A stretch of 64,000 nt of DNA from Pontiellaceae bacterium B12227 (GCA_029432775.1 JAROAZ010000001.1:62001-126000); one strand, 5' to 3'; shown: positions 42,289 to 51,341, counted from the stretch's first letter. Numbers and translations are program-made. Notes: generated by a model not told the origin, from the letters alone.

Positions 42289-43383
42289 ATGGTTTTGAAT
42301 ATATTGGAAAAAGCGAAGCGAAAAGAGGAGCTGTCGGTTGAGGAAATCGAAGCGCTGCTCTCGATCACGGACGAGCAGGAACTGCAGACGCTCTATGATG
42401 CAGCATATTTTATTAAAGAGCAGTATGTGGGTAAGGTGGCCTATTTTCGCGGGCTGATTGAGTGCAGTAATCTCTGCATGAAAGATTGCTACTACTGCGG
42501 GATCCGCAAGAGCAACACAAACGTGGAGCGTTTCCTGATGGATGAAGAGGAAATCTTCAAGGAAGCCATCTGGGCCTATGAAGCGGATTACGGTTCCTGC
42601 GTCATTCAGTCCGGCGAGCGTCAGGACGAAGCGTACATCTCGATGATTGAGCGGGTGGTGAAGCGGATCTATGAAGCTTCGAACAAAGAGCTGGGCATCA
42701 CGCTTTCGCTTGGCGAACAGACGGAGGAAGTCTACCAGCGCTGGCGGAACGCGGGCGCGAGCCGCTATCTGTTGCGCATTGAAACCACCAATCCCGAACT
42801 CTATGCAAAGATTCATCCGGAAGACCACCTGATGGAGGTGCGCAAGGAGTGCCTGAGGCGGCTTCGACGAACCGGCTATCAGGTCGGCACCGGCGTGATG
42901 ATGGGACTGCCGGGGCAGACGATGCGGGATCTGGCGAACGACATTCTTTTCCTCAAGGAAATCGATATCGATATGGTGGGCATGGGACCGTATATCCCGC
43001 ACTCCGACACGCCGATGGGGCAGGAGGTTCCGCCCTACACAGATGAAGAGAAATCAGCCGCGCTGAAGCTTGGGTTGAAGATGATTGCGGTAACCCGCAT
43101 TGTTTTGAAGGACATTAATATTGCTGCGGCAACCGCGCTCCAGGCACTGGAATATACCGGGCGGGAGCAGGGCCTCAAGTGCGGCGCAAACGTGATTATG
43201 CCGAATGTGACGGAGACCGACTTCCGTCCGAAATATCAGCTCTATGACAACAAGCCGTGCACCGATGAAAACTCGTCCATGTGCCGTGGCTGTCTGAGCG
43301 GTCGAATTAAAGGTATCGGCGAAGAGATCGGCTTTAATGAGCGTGGCGATTCCCCGCACTTTCATAAACGCACCGGGAAATAG
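42289..43383 (+). CDS. hydE: [FeFe]-hydrogenase maturation radical SAM enzyme HydE
   Basis: Builds the organometallic precursor of the 2Fe subcluster from the HydG product. The radical SAM motif is CMKDCYYC (Cys63, 67, 70), followed by GEQTEEVYQRWR and a TIM barrel. A C-terminal C-x7-C-x2-C (CTDENSSMCRGC) provides the accessory cluster of many HydE proteins. The ATG at 42289 has AAAAAGG 8 nt upstream; a GTG at 42280 overlaps that site. It ends the hyd operon. No structural hydrogenase gene (hydA) is in the window, so HydA must be encoded elsewhere. Confidence 0.94.
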   Translation: MVLNILEKAKRKEELSVEEIEALLSITDEQELQTLYDAAYFIKEQYVGKVAYFRGLIECSNLCMKDCYYCGIRKSNTNVERFLMDEEEIFKEAIWAYEADYGSCVIQSGERQDEAYISMIERVVKRIYEASNKELGITLSLGEQTEEVYQRWRNAGASRYLLRIETTNPELYAKIHPEDHLMEVRKECLRRLRRTGYQVGTGVMMGLPGQTMRDLANDILFLKEIDIDMVGMGPYIPHSDTPMGQEVPPYTDEEKSAALKLGLKMIAVTRIVLKDINIAAATALQALEYTGREQGLKCGANVIMPNVTETDFRPKYQLYDNKPCTDENSSMCRGCLSGRIKGIGEEIGFNERGDSPHFHKRTGK

Positions 43384-43427
43384 GTTCTGAGAGCGGTCAG
43401 CGGAAGGTAAATTCCGCTTCAGGCGCT

Positions 43428-43473
43428 TTCCAAGGATTGGAACTTTCGGCATAGTGTTTTCCAATCATTGGAG
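43428..43473. repeat. Pair of dispersed palindromes between hydE and rmuC
   Basis: TTCCAAGGATTGGAA (43428-43442) and TTCCAATCATTGGAG (43459-43473) start 31 bp apart. The changed last base of the second copy makes GGAG (43470-43473), which sits 6 bp before the rmuC ATG as its ribosome-binding site. Confidence 0.8.
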
Positions 43474-43479
43474 AAATGA

Positions 43480-44649
43480 ATGCTGACAATCTTGCTTCTT
43501 ATAATCGTGCTGGTGGCGCTGGGCGCTGTCCTGATGCTTCTGCTTGCCGGAAATACCAAAGTAAACACCCGCCTGGACGAGTTCAGCCGTCAGTCGGGTG
43601 TGCAGACGGAGCAGGGTGAGCAGCGGATTCAGAAGCTGGAGGAAATCTTCCGGGGGCTGGAAAAAGAGCTGCGCAATGATGTTGAATCCGTCCGTGTGAA
43701 GGTGGATGAATCGCTGGAAAAAAATTCCCGTCAACTGGGCGAGCGGGTGAAGGAACTGATTGATACGAACGAAAAACGACTCGGCGAAATCAGTGGCAAG
43801 GTGGAAGAGCGGCTCGACAAAGGGTTCGAGAAAACCAGCAAAGTTTTTGAGGATGTGCTGAAGCGCCTGGTGGAAATCGATAAGGCGCAGGAAAAGATCG
43901 CCGAACTTTCCGGCAATGTTGTGTCGCTGCAGGAAGTGCTGTCCGATAAACGCTCCCGGGGGGCCTTCGGCGAGGTTCAACTGAATGCGTTGATTTCCAA
44001 TATTATGCCGGAAGACAGTTACTCGCTGCAGCATACGTTTGCTAACGGTGTTCGGGCTGACTGTGTATTGTTTCTGCCGGAGCCGACGGGTACGATCTGC
44101 ATTGACTCCAAATTCCCGTTGGAAAGCTATCAGCGGATGGTGGATTTTGATCTGGGAGATGCCGACCGGAAATCGGCGGAGCAGCAATTTCGTCAGGATA
44201 TTAAGAAACACATTAAAGATATTTCAACAAAGTATATCATGCCCGGCGAAACCTCCGATGGCGCATTGATGTTTATTCCCGCGGAAGCCATTTTTGCTGA
44301 GATTCACGGGCACTATCCGGATTTAGTGCAGGAAGCGCAGCGCGCGCGCGTCTGGCTGACTTCTCCGACGACCATGATGGCCGTGCTGACGACTTCGCGT
44401 GCGGTTCTTAAAGATGCCGCAACGCGTAAGCAGGTGCATATCATACAGGAACACCTCGTTGCGCTGTCGAAAGATTTCGAACGTTTCCAGACCCGTATGG
44501 ATAAACTGGCCACGCATATTGATCAGGCGAATAAAGATGTCAGTCTCGTTCAGACATCGGCCAAGAAAATTACCAGCCGTTTTACCAAAATCGAAAAGGT
44601 GGAGCTGAAGGGCGAAGATTTCCAATCATTGGAAGATCCGGCAGACTAG
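43480..44649 (+). CDS. rmuC: DNA recombination protein RmuC
   Basis: An N-terminal transmembrane helix (TILLLIIVLVALGAVLMLLL) is followed by a long coiled coil (~25-160) and the RmuC nuclease-like domain: RGAFGEVQLNALISNIMPED, FANGVRADCVLFLPE, ICIDSKFPLESYQ, DGALMFIPAEAIFAEIHG and WLTSPTTMMAVL. At 389 residues it is family length. RmuC limits inversion between short inverted repeats, of interest in a genome full of short palindromes; any link is speculation. Start ATG 43480 uses a palindrome-derived GGAG. A further palindrome (44620) lies 15 bp before the stop and writes FQSLE. Confidence 0.93.
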   Translation: MLTILLLIIVLVALGAVLMLLLAGNTKVNTRLDEFSRQSGVQTEQGEQRIQKLEEIFRGLEKELRNDVESVRVKVDESLEKNSRQLGERVKELIDTNEKRLGEISGKVEERLDKGFEKTSKVFEDVLKRLVEIDKAQEKIAELSGNVVSLQEVLSDKRSRGAFGEVQLNALISNIMPEDSYSLQHTFANGVRADCVLFLPEPTGTICIDSKFPLESYQRMVDFDLGDADRKSAEQQFRQDIKKHIKDISTKYIMPGETSDGALMFIPAEAIFAEIHGHYPDLVQEAQRARVWLTSPTTMMAVLTTSRAVLKDAATRKQVHIIQEHLVALSKDFERFQTRMDKLATHIDQANKDVSLVQTSAKKITSRFTKIEKVELKGEDFQSLEDPAD

Positions 44650-45023
44650 AGAATGCTGTCGTCTGCCTCTTTTTCTTCGGCCTGCTGGAACTGTGGGCAG
44701 GAGTCGGTGGCCTGAACCTCTTTTTTATGGACTGAGCAGAACTGAGTGAACGGATTTATGAGGTAGTTTGCGCAGTAGCGGCAGAGATGGCTGCTTTCTC
44801 CTTCATCAAAAACCTCAACGGCGGCAGAGCGGTCGGCATCCGTAAAGATAACCGGTTCGGCTTTTTTTGTTTTAAACGGAACGTCTTCTTCGGTGGCATA
44901 TTCAAAGCCGCAGGCCGAGCAGCACAGCCTCTCTCCGGTTTTAGTAAAACCGTCATAAACCGCTTCGCGCTGCAGCAGCGTATCAGCCCCGCAATTCCGA
45001 CAGATAATTTCTACTGTTTTCAT
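44646..45023 (-). CDS. Zinc-ribbon-like protein with two Cys clusters
   Basis: A 125-residue protein with an N-terminal CRNCGAD...CSACGFEY pair (two CxxC ~24 residues apart) and a second cluster CRYCANYLINPFTQFC...CPQF. The C-terminus is acidic. The ATG at 45023 is preferred; the longer frame to 45173 runs antisense into the dprE1 gene. It overlaps the rmuC stop by 4 bp, tail to tail. No family name is recognised beyond zinc-ribbon character. Confidence 0.6.
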   Translation of the reverse strand: MKTVEIICRNCGADTLLQREAVYDGFTKTGERLCCSACGFEYATEEDVPFKTKKAEPVIFTDADRSAAVEVFDEGESSHLCRYCANYLINPFTQFCSVHKKEVQATDSCPQFQQAEEKEADDSIL

Positions 45024-45077
45024 GTCAAAATATGTATATGGTCTACTGCTATTGAACAAGTCGCGAATGAGGTAACC

Positions 45078-46415
45078 ATGCGAAAGATTTCTGATTGGGG
45101 GAACTATCCGGTAATTGAGGCCGAGGTATCGGGCTTCGATACAACGGCTCAGCTCCGCGCACAACTGGAGCAACCGGGCGATGTCATTGCCTTTGGTAAT
45201 GGTCGTTCCTATGGCGATGCTTCATTGCAGAACAGAATTCTGCTGACCCGCCGTTTTAATAAATTCCTATCGTTCAACGACGAAACCGGCGAACTCTGCT
45301 GTCAGGCAGGCGTGCTGCTTTCTGAAATACTGGACGTCTTTGTTCAGCGCGGGTGGTTTTTGCCTGTAACGCCGGGAACGAAGCAGATTACGGTGGGGGG
45401 CGCCATTGCGGCCGACGTGCACGGAAAGAATCACCACGTCGATGGTTCGATGGGGCACCACATCATCACGATGGACGTGATGCGCAACGACGGTACCGTC
45501 GTCACCTGTTCGCCTACAGAAAATGCGGAATTTTTTAACGTCACTGTAGGAGGCATGGGGCTGAGCGGCATTATTCTGAATGCAACCTTCCGGCTGCGAA
45601 AAGTGGATACGGCTTATATTCGCGAAGAAACTGTTCGGGCATCCAATCTGGATGAAATTATGGATGCATTCGAGGCTTCCAATGATTGGACCTATTCTGT
45701 GGCCTGGATCGATTGTCTGGCCAAAGGCGATCGCATGGGGCGCAGTATTCTGATGCGGGGTGAGCATGCCACAACATCGGACCTGGTTCAGCAGATGCAC
45801 AAAGAAGCACCGCTTTCACCTAAGCAGGGTATGCAGTTAGGGATTCCGATTAACTTTCCTGATTTTGCGTTGAATCCGCTTAGCATGAAGGCGTTTAACT
45901 TTGCCTACTACAACAAAACCCGGCCGGGCACGCATCAGCAGATTATTAATTATAACAGCTTTTTTTATCCCCTGGATGCCATCGACAACTGGAACCGCAT
46001 TTATGGTAAGCGGGGTTTTACGCAATACCAGTTTGTCATTCCCAAGGAAGCCGGCCGCGAGGGCATGCGGACCATCCTGAAACGTATCACGGATAGCGGG
46101 CTGGGCTCATTTCTTGCAGTCCTTAAACTATTCGGAGAGCAGGACAGTTTTATGTCGTTCCCGATGGCTGGATATACGCTGGCACTGGATTTTCCTATTT
46201 CTCTCAAGGCCATGGATCTGTTTAAAGAGCTCGATGCCATGGTGGCGGACTATGGCGGGCGCCTCTATCTGGCGAAAGATTCCCGCATGGATGCGGCCAT
46301 GTTTGAAAAGACCTATCCCAATGCCGATGAATTCCGGCAGGCCATTGCGCTGCTGAATGAAGGCGCGACTAAATTCTCATCTTTACAGTCTCAACGAATC
46401 GGAATTACCTCATGA
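45078..46415 (+). CDS. dprE1: DprE1-like FAD-dependent oxidase (decaprenylphosphoryl-ribose 2-oxidase family)
   Basis: A VAO/PCMH flavoprotein: GNGRSYGDASLQN, TVGGAIAADVHGKNHHVDGS (His115 in HGKNHH) and VGGMGLSGIIL. The substrate domain closely follows mycobacterial DprE1: GKRGFTQYQFVIP, VLKLFGEQDSFMSFPMAGYT, and GGRLYLAKDSRMDA with the conserved Lys in LKLFG. In mycobacteria it oxidises polyprenyl-phosphoryl ribose at C2 on the way to arabinofuranose. The next gene, overlapping by 4 bp, is a DprE2-like reductase, so a 2'-epimerase pair is predicted, here probably for an envelope sugar. The ATG at 45078 has GAGGTAACC upstream. Confidence 0.85.
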   Translation: MRKISDWGNYPVIEAEVSGFDTTAQLRAQLEQPGDVIAFGNGRSYGDASLQNRILLTRRFNKFLSFNDETGELCCQAGVLLSEILDVFVQRGWFLPVTPGTKQITVGGAIAADVHGKNHHVDGSMGHHIITMDVMRNDGTVVTCSPTENAEFFNVTVGGMGLSGIILNATFRLRKVDTAYIREETVRASNLDEIMDAFEASNDWTYSVAWIDCLAKGDRMGRSILMRGEHATTSDLVQQMHKEAPLSPKQGMQLGIPINFPDFALNPLSMKAFNFAYYNKTRPGTHQQIINYNSFFYPLDAIDNWNRIYGKRGFTQYQFVIPKEAGREGMRTILKRITDSGLGSFLAVLKLFGEQDSFMSFPMAGYTLALDFPISLKAMDLFKELDAMVADYGGRLYLAKDSRMDAAMFEKTYPNADEFRQAIALLNEGATKFSSLQSQRIGITS

Positions 46416-47143
46416 AGAATGTTTTAATCCTCGGAGCCACGTCAGACATGGCGCAGGCTATCGCTAAGAAGTATGCAGCCGAAGGCTGGAGCCTGACTTT
46501 AGCCGCACTGGAAAAAGAGCTGCTTGAACCCATTGCCGGCGATCTGCAGGTTCGAAATGAAATAGCCGTCCAGACCTTGGAATTTGATGCTACCGATTTT
46601 TCCAATCATCGGAAGCTGTATGAATCGTTATCCACTAAACCGGATGTGGTGATTGCGGCGTTTGGCTACATGAGCGATCAGGATGAGGTTCGAAACGATC
46701 TGGAAGATATTAAGCGGACTATTGATATTAACTTCACGGGGATGGCTTCCGTCCTCAGTGTGGTGGCCGAGGATTTTGAACAACGCGGCAGCGGAGCCAT
46801 TGCGGCGATCAGCTCGGTGGCCGGTGACCGCGGACGCCAGAGCAACTATATCTACGGAAGTGCAAAAGCCGGGCTCTCCGCTTTTCTTTCGGGGCTCCGA
46901 AACCGGTTGGCCCCAAAAGGCATTCATGTCATGACGGTTAAGCCGGGGTTTGCACGCACCAAAATGACGGAGAATCTGGAGTTGCCGGCGGCTCTCACCG
47001 CTTCGCCGGAACAGATTGCGGATGCGGTTTTCCAGGGATTGGAAAAAAAGCGCAGCGTGGTTTATACTCTTTGGATGTGGCGCTTCATTATGCTGATCAT
47101 TAAACACATTCCGGAACCGATCTTCAAAAAGATGAAGATGTAG
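46412..47143 (+). CDS. DprE2-like short-chain dehydrogenase/reductase
   Basis: An SDR of 243 residues: cofactor motif NVLILGATSDMAQAIA, the catalytic Ser in AISSVAGDRG, and Tyr/Lys in YIYGSAKAGL. The partner gene overlaps by ATGA, the same arrangement as dprE1-dprE2. DprE2 reduces the 2-keto intermediate to the arabino-configured lipid. SDR specificity is hard to read, so the call rests on the neighbour. A C-terminal hydrophobic stretch (WMWRFIMLIIKHIP) may tether it to the membrane. FQGLE at 47030 comes from a palindrome; a variant copy lies at 46600. Confidence 0.72.
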   Translation: MKNVLILGATSDMAQAIAKKYAAEGWSLTLAALEKELLEPIAGDLQVRNEIAVQTLEFDATDFSNHRKLYESLSTKPDVVIAAFGYMSDQDEVRNDLEDIKRTIDINFTGMASVLSVVAEDFEQRGSGAIAAISSVAGDRGRQSNYIYGSAKAGLSAFLSGLRNRLAPKGIHVMTVKPGFARTKMTENLELPAALTASPEQIADAVFQGLEKKRSVVYTLWMWRFIMLIIKHIPEPIFKKMKM

Positions 47144-47163
47144 CAGTGTGACGATTGAGATAT

Positions 47164-47205
47164 GAGGCGTGACAAGCACGCATAGTCACGCCTCACGCCT
47201 TTTTA
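47164..47205 (+). terminator. Terminator after the DprE-like pair
   Basis: GAGGCGTGAC (47164-47173) and GTCACGCCTC (47185-47194) form a 10-bp stem; CTTTTT follows at 47199-47204. Confidence 0.65.
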
Positions 47206-48162
47206 CTCACCCTGTTTTAACAGGCCGTCGAAGTACTCAATGGTCTTGGCGAGGCCTTCTCTCAGCTGGACCTGGGGTTCCCAGCCCAGCTTTTCTTTAG
47301 CTAGCGTGATATCCGGCTTGCGCTGCTTCGGGTCATCGGCAGGCAGCGGCTCGAAAATAAGTTTTGAAGACGAGCCGGTGAGCTCAATGATATTTTCTGC
47401 CAGTTCAATCATGGTGAATTCACCTGGATTACCAATGTTGATCGGGCCGGTAACATCATCCGGCGAGTTCATTAAACGAATCCAGCCTTCGATTAAGTCG
47501 GAGACATAGCAGAAAGACCGGGTCTGCAGTCCATCGCCATAAATGGAGATATCTTCATTGCGCAGCGCCTGCATAATGAAGTTGGAAACCACCCGACCGT
47601 CCTGCGGATGCATACGGGGCCCATAGGTGTTGAAGATGCGTACCACTTTAATACGTAACGCATGCTGACGCCAGTAGTCAAAAAAGAGCGTTTCTGCGCA
47701 GCGTTTACCTTCGTCGTAGCAGGAGCGGATGCCGATGGGGTTAACATGGCCCCAGTAGGACTCCGGCTGCGGATGAATGTTCGGGTCGCCGTACACTTCT
47801 GAAGTGGAAGCCTGAAACACTTTTGCCTTCACGCGTTTGGCCAGGCCCAGAACATTGATGGCGCCATGAACGCTGGTTTTGGTGGTTTGTACGGGATCAA
47901 ACTGGTAGTGAACCGGAGAGGCCGGGCAGGCCAGATTGTAGATTTCGTCCACTTCCACATAAAAAGGGAAGGTAACGTCGTGTCTCATCAGTTCAAAGTA
48001 GGGACTGCTCATCAAATGGGCAATGTTGGCCTTTCGTCCGGTAAAAAAGTTGTCCATGCAAATGACATCGCATCCCTCGGCCAGGAGCCGTTCGCATAAG
48101 AATGAGCCAAGAAAACCCGCACCGCCGGTTACCAACACACGTTTCTTCAAAATGTCCTTCAT
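47203..48162 (-). CDS. UDP-glucuronic acid decarboxylase-like SDR epimerase
   Basis: Extended SDR with [48 protein letters not shown], the active-site [11 protein letters not shown] (Tyr-x3-Lys) and [18 protein letters not shown]. The ACPASP and FNTYGPRM motifs are typical of UXS, which makes UDP-xylose from UDP-glucuronate. At 319 residues it matches bacterial UXS. UDP-xylose or a related pentose would fit an envelope-sugar role beside the convergent DprE-like pair, from which it is separated by a terminator. Confidence 0.88.
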   Translation of the reverse strand: MKDILKKRVLVTGGAGFLGSFLCERLLAEGCDVICMDNFFTGRKANIAHLMSSPYFELMRHDVTFPFYVEVDEIYNLACPASPVHYQFDPVQTTKTSVHGAINVLGLAKRVKAKVFQASTSEVYGDPNIHPQPESYWGHVNPIGIRSCYDEGKRCAETLFFDYWRQHALRIKVVRIFNTYGPRMHPQDGRVVSNFIMQALRNEDISIYGDGLQTRSFCYVSDLIEGWIRLMNSPDDVTGPINIGNPGEFTMIELAENIIELTGSSSKLIFEPLPADDPKQRKPDITLAKEKLGWEPQVQLREGLAKTIEYFDGLLKQGE

Positions 48163-48280
48163 AACAATATTCCCTTATATTAGTGAACTAGCACAATTTT
48201 CCCTTTTGCGTCTCCGGAAATTAATTCCAATTATTCCGTATATAAGCAATAATCATCCCATTATTTTTTTAAGGAGCAAA

Positions 48281-49252
48281 ATGTCCGAAATTTTAAAAAA
48301 AGTTGTAAACCGTGATGAATGGCTGGATCGCTTGCCGCAGATGGATAATAAGCTTTACGCAATGTACTCATCTGTAACGGATTGTATCGTGACCGATCCG
48401 TCAGTAATGAATGTGCCGGTCGATGATCATATGGTGCATCGGGGTGATGGCGTTTTTGAATCGTTCAAATGCGTGGATGGAAATCTCTATAACCTCGTCG
48501 ATCATCTCGACCGGTTGAAGAGTTCGTGTGAAACACTGGGGATTGAATTGCCGATTCCTTTGGATCAGATGGGGGATATAATCGTGCAAACGGTACTGGC
48601 CGGAGGTCAGCGAAATGCACTGGTCCGCCTGCTGCTGTCGCGTGGGCAGGGAACTATGGGCGTGAATCCATATGCCTGTCTGAAGCCGGAGCTTTATATC
48701 GTTGTTTACGAACTGCAGCAGACATGTATTGAGCAAATGCCCGAGGGCGTCAGTGTGGCACTCAGTAAAATTCCAATTAAGCCCGGCATGTTTGCCCGGG
48801 TGAAGACCTGTAACTATCTGCCGAATGTGCTCATGAAAAAAGAGGCAGTTGATCTGGGGGTGGATTTTACCGTTTCTCTGGATGAAAACCGGTTTCTGGC
48901 AGAAGGCGCAACAGAGAACATCGGCATCGTGACCCGGGGTAAAGAGCTGTTTATGCCGCCACCGGAACGGGTGCTTGCCGGAACAACCGCTAAAAGAGCC
49001 ATGGAATTTGCTAAGCAGTTACAGAAGGAACGTGTCGTAACGAATGCGGAATTCCGGTCGATCAATCTCGGAGCGGTGCGCTCGGCCGCCGAAGTTCATA
49101 TCTATGGCACAACACCGAACATCACGCCCGTTACCGTATTCGATGGTAAACCCGTCGGAGACGGAAAGCCCGGTCCGATTGCCAGGCGTCTTTTCGAAAT
49201 GCTGAAAGATGAAATGCTTCCGGCCAGTACGCGGCTGACCAAAGTTTTTTAA
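48281..49252 (+). CDS. Class IV PLP aminotransferase (branched-chain aminotransferase/ADC lyase-like)
   Basis: A fold-IV enzyme: MVHRGDGVFESFKCVDG, LDRLKSSCETLGI, the PLP Lys in VKTCNYLPNVLMKKEA and LAEGATENIGIVTRG. The family includes IlvE, D-amino-acid transaminase and PabC. The 323-residue length exceeds PabC and fits IlvE-like proteins, but the specificity loop does not settle it. AAGGAG lies 4 bp before the ATG at 48281; the frame to 48023 runs antisense into the UXS gene. It is followed after 9 bp by the CYTH gene. Confidence 0.83.
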   Translation: MSEILKKVVNRDEWLDRLPQMDNKLYAMYSSVTDCIVTDPSVMNVPVDDHMVHRGDGVFESFKCVDGNLYNLVDHLDRLKSSCETLGIELPIPLDQMGDIIVQTVLAGGQRNALVRLLLSRGQGTMGVNPYACLKPELYIVVYELQQTCIEQMPEGVSVALSKIPIKPGMFARVKTCNYLPNVLMKKEAVDLGVDFTVSLDENRFLAEGATENIGIVTRGKELFMPPPERVLAGTTAKRAMEFAKQLQKERVVTNAEFRSINLGAVRSAAEVHIYGTTPNITPVTVFDGKPVGDGKPGPIARRLFEMLKDEMLPASTRLTKVF

Positions 49253-49261
49253 GGAATAACC

Positions 49262-49726
49262 ATGGCTATCGAAATAGAACGAAAATTTCTGGTGAAGGAC
49301 GACTCGTGGAAGAGTGCCGTTCGGAAATCGCTCGTCTGCAAACAAGGCTATCTGGTCACTGACCGGGATAAGACCGTACGGATTCGGATCATGGGAGAAA
49401 AGGCCTATCTCACCATCAAGGGCGCAACCTACGGCCTGTCCCGGTCGGAATTCGAATATGAAATTCCGGTAATGGATGCCGATGGGATGCTGCAGTTTTG
49501 TGCTGAACTGCCGGTTGAAAAGACCCGCCATTATATTGAGCATGGAGGAATGACCTGGGAGCTGGACGTTTTTGAGTCTGCCAACACCGGCTTGATCATG
49601 GCTGAAATTGAGCTGGAATCGGAAGACCAGTCATTCGACCTGCCGGAGTGGGCCGGAGAAGAGGTTTCCGGAGATGAACGCTATTTTAACGGCTATCTTT
49701 CCAGGCGCCCGTATTCACTGTGGTAA
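49262..49726 (+). CDS. CYTH domain protein (triphosphatase/adenylate cyclase class IV family)
   Basis: Opens AIEIERKFLV, the E-x-E-x-K signature of the triphosphate tunnel. Basic and acidic tunnel residues follow (VRIRIMGEKAYLTIKG, EFEYEIP, ELDVFE, MAEIELESE). At 154 residues it is the compact single-domain form, for which inorganic triphosphatase activity is the commonest finding. Likely co-transcribed with the aminotransferase 9 bp upstream. Convergent with the glycosyltransferase gene. Confidence 0.87.
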   Translation: MAIEIERKFLVKDDSWKSAVRKSLVCKQGYLVTDRDKTVRIRIMGEKAYLTIKGATYGLSRSEFEYEIPVMDADGMLQFCAELPVEKTRHYIEHGGMTWELDVFESANTGLIMAEIELESEDQSFDLPEWAGEEVSGDERYFNGYLSRRPYSLW

Positions 49727-49729
49727 TTT

Positions 49730-50809
49730 TTATTTGAGCCGCTTCAGGATTTCCCGTGCGGCTTTTTCTGCGCCGCCCCGCTCGATCTGTTCTTTCGGGG
49801 GTGATGCGTTGAGTGCAATTTCCAACGCTCGTCCCAAATCGCCGGCATAGAGTTCCGCATTCGGAATAAAGGCATATCGACAGTACCGCTCGATGGAATC
49901 AACGAGCACGGGATATTCCAGGAAATTCTTCCGGTCGGAATAGATGATAGGTTTGTTGTTGGCAATACACTCGGAAACAACCCCGAACCCCGGCTTCGTG
50001 ACCACCAGATCAACGGAAGCCATGACGTCGGCGAACGAAGAAAGCTGACGGGAAATAGAATGGATTCCGGAATCGGGCCAGCTCAGCGGCTCCACAGTAA
50101 AGAGTTCGAAGCCGCTTAGGCTCTTCAGTTTTTCCAGTGCCTGGAAATCCAGGTTCAGGGAGGTGAATGAAAGCAGCACCCAGGGTTTGGATGGATCTGC
50201 TCCGTAGGTTTCCGCGATAAGAGCCCGTCGGTTGGTTCCGGGGTAAGCGAGCAGGGGAAGATCAATAATGTGAGGAAATGAGCTCATGGATTCGGAAAAG
50301 GGCTGCCGAAGCAACAGGTCCGTTTTTTCATAAACCGCCTGAAACTTATCCACAAAAACCTGCCAGCGCGGATCCGCATCCGCAAACTCTGAATAGATCC
50401 AGTTCCATCCAAAATTACTGCATCCAATGTTCGGAATTCCGGCTGCCTGGGCCGCCGCCAGCGGAATAGCCGGGATGTCTGCCACCACCACGCCGATCTC
50501 TTCTTCGAGTAGGAATTTTTTTTCCTGTTCGATCAGTTTTTTTTCGTGAGCATAGAGCTGTGTGATGGCTTGAATCGACGCTTCCAGATCAACATGAATA
50601 GAGTCTTTTTGAATCAGCCCCAGATCGAAGGCTCCGGTCCGCAATTCAATACCATTCAGGAGCCGGCTTGCCATGAAGTCGGTGGGCAAATCCGTTTTCA
50701 CAATGATCGGGACTTCTGAATCTGCCCGCCGAATGGCATTGAGCACATCGCAGGAGCGTGTTCCATGACCATAGCCGTGAGCCGTAATGTAATACGCTAT
50801 TTTTTTCAC
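49730..50809 (-). CDS. GT-B glycosyltransferase-like protein
   Basis: A 359-residue two-domain protein opening KIAYYITAHGYGHGTRSCDV, a glycine-rich N-terminal loop like those of MurG/GT1-type transferases and of the N-terminal part of plant arabinose kinases. The C-terminal half has VLLSFTSLNLDFQALE and DLVVTKPGFGVVSECIANNKPIIY, the nucleotide-sugar site. Donor and acceptor are unknown. It overlaps the DUF456 gene by one base (50809) and heads towards lower coordinates with pepA upstream, so the three may be one operon. FQALE (50132) is palindrome-derived. Confidence 0.75.
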   Translation of the reverse strand: MKKIAYYITAHGYGHGTRSCDVLNAIRRADSEVPIIVKTDLPTDFMASRLLNGIELRTGAFDLGLIQKDSIHVDLEASIQAITQLYAHEKKLIEQEKKFLLEEEIGVVVADIPAIPLAAAQAAGIPNIGCSNFGWNWIYSEFADADPRWQVFVDKFQAVYEKTDLLLRQPFSESMSSFPHIIDLPLLAYPGTNRRALIAETYGADPSKPWVLLSFTSLNLDFQALEKLKSLSGFELFTVEPLSWPDSGIHSISRQLSSFADVMASVDLVVTKPGFGVVSECIANNKPIIYSDRKNFLEYPVLVDSIERYCRYAFIPNAELYAGDLGRALEIALNASPPKEQIERGGAEKAAREILKRLK

Positions 50810-51339
50810 TACAGACTCACCCCAATCGCGAGGGCAATGATCATTATGAGTGTAATGCCGACTTTAAGAAAAATAACCGCCAGGCGGGCAAGTACGGCCC
50901 CCGTAGCAACATGCAGCGCATGATCGGCCTTTTTCATGCGGGCCTGCTCGACGAGAAAGGCCAGACTGAAACTGCCGGCCAGCATGCCGATCAGGTTTCC
51001 AATGATTGGAACAGGAATAAAGCCGCCAAGAAACATACCGATAAAGCCTCCGAACAGGGCGGCAACCCCGGAGGCTTTACTTCCTCCGCGTTTCTGTACA
51101 CCCCACGCACCGGCCATGGCCTCGATTACTTCAACACCGATGCACAGCACGGTAAAGATCACCAAAGTTCCAATGTTTGGAAATTCAGGCCACCGGGCCC
51201 ATGCCAGAATTCCGGCGGCAGCCAGCACCAGCCAGGTTCCGGAAAGCGAAAGACACGAAAGTGCAAAGCCCAATAGGCAGAGCAGTCCGGACAGTGAGTA
51301 GATTCCGAATGAACTTAGCGCCTGCCAGTCAAAATCCAT
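50809..51339 (-). CDS. DUF456 family membrane protein
   Basis: A 176-residue integral membrane protein with about four transmembrane helices (LSGLLCLLGFALSCLSLSG, NIGTLVIFTVLCIGVEVIEA, GVAALFGGFIGMFLGGFIPV and LARLAVIFLKVGITLIMIIA). The loop GAWGVQKRGGSKASG is typical of DUF456. The ATG at 51339 lies 2 bp past the pepA stop. Two dispersed palindromes in the minority frame encode P-I-I-G-N (50997) and P-N-I-G-T (51168) in helix-end loops. Function unknown. Confidence 0.82.
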   Translation of the reverse strand: MDFDWQALSSFGIYSLSGLLCLLGFALSCLSLSGTWLVLAAAGILAWARWPEFPNIGTLVIFTVLCIGVEVIEAMAGAWGVQKRGGSKASGVAALFGGFIGMFLGGFIPVPIIGNLIGMLAGSFSLAFLVEQARMKKADHALHVATGAVLARLAVIFLKVGITLIMIIALAIGVSL

Positions 51340-51341
51340 GA

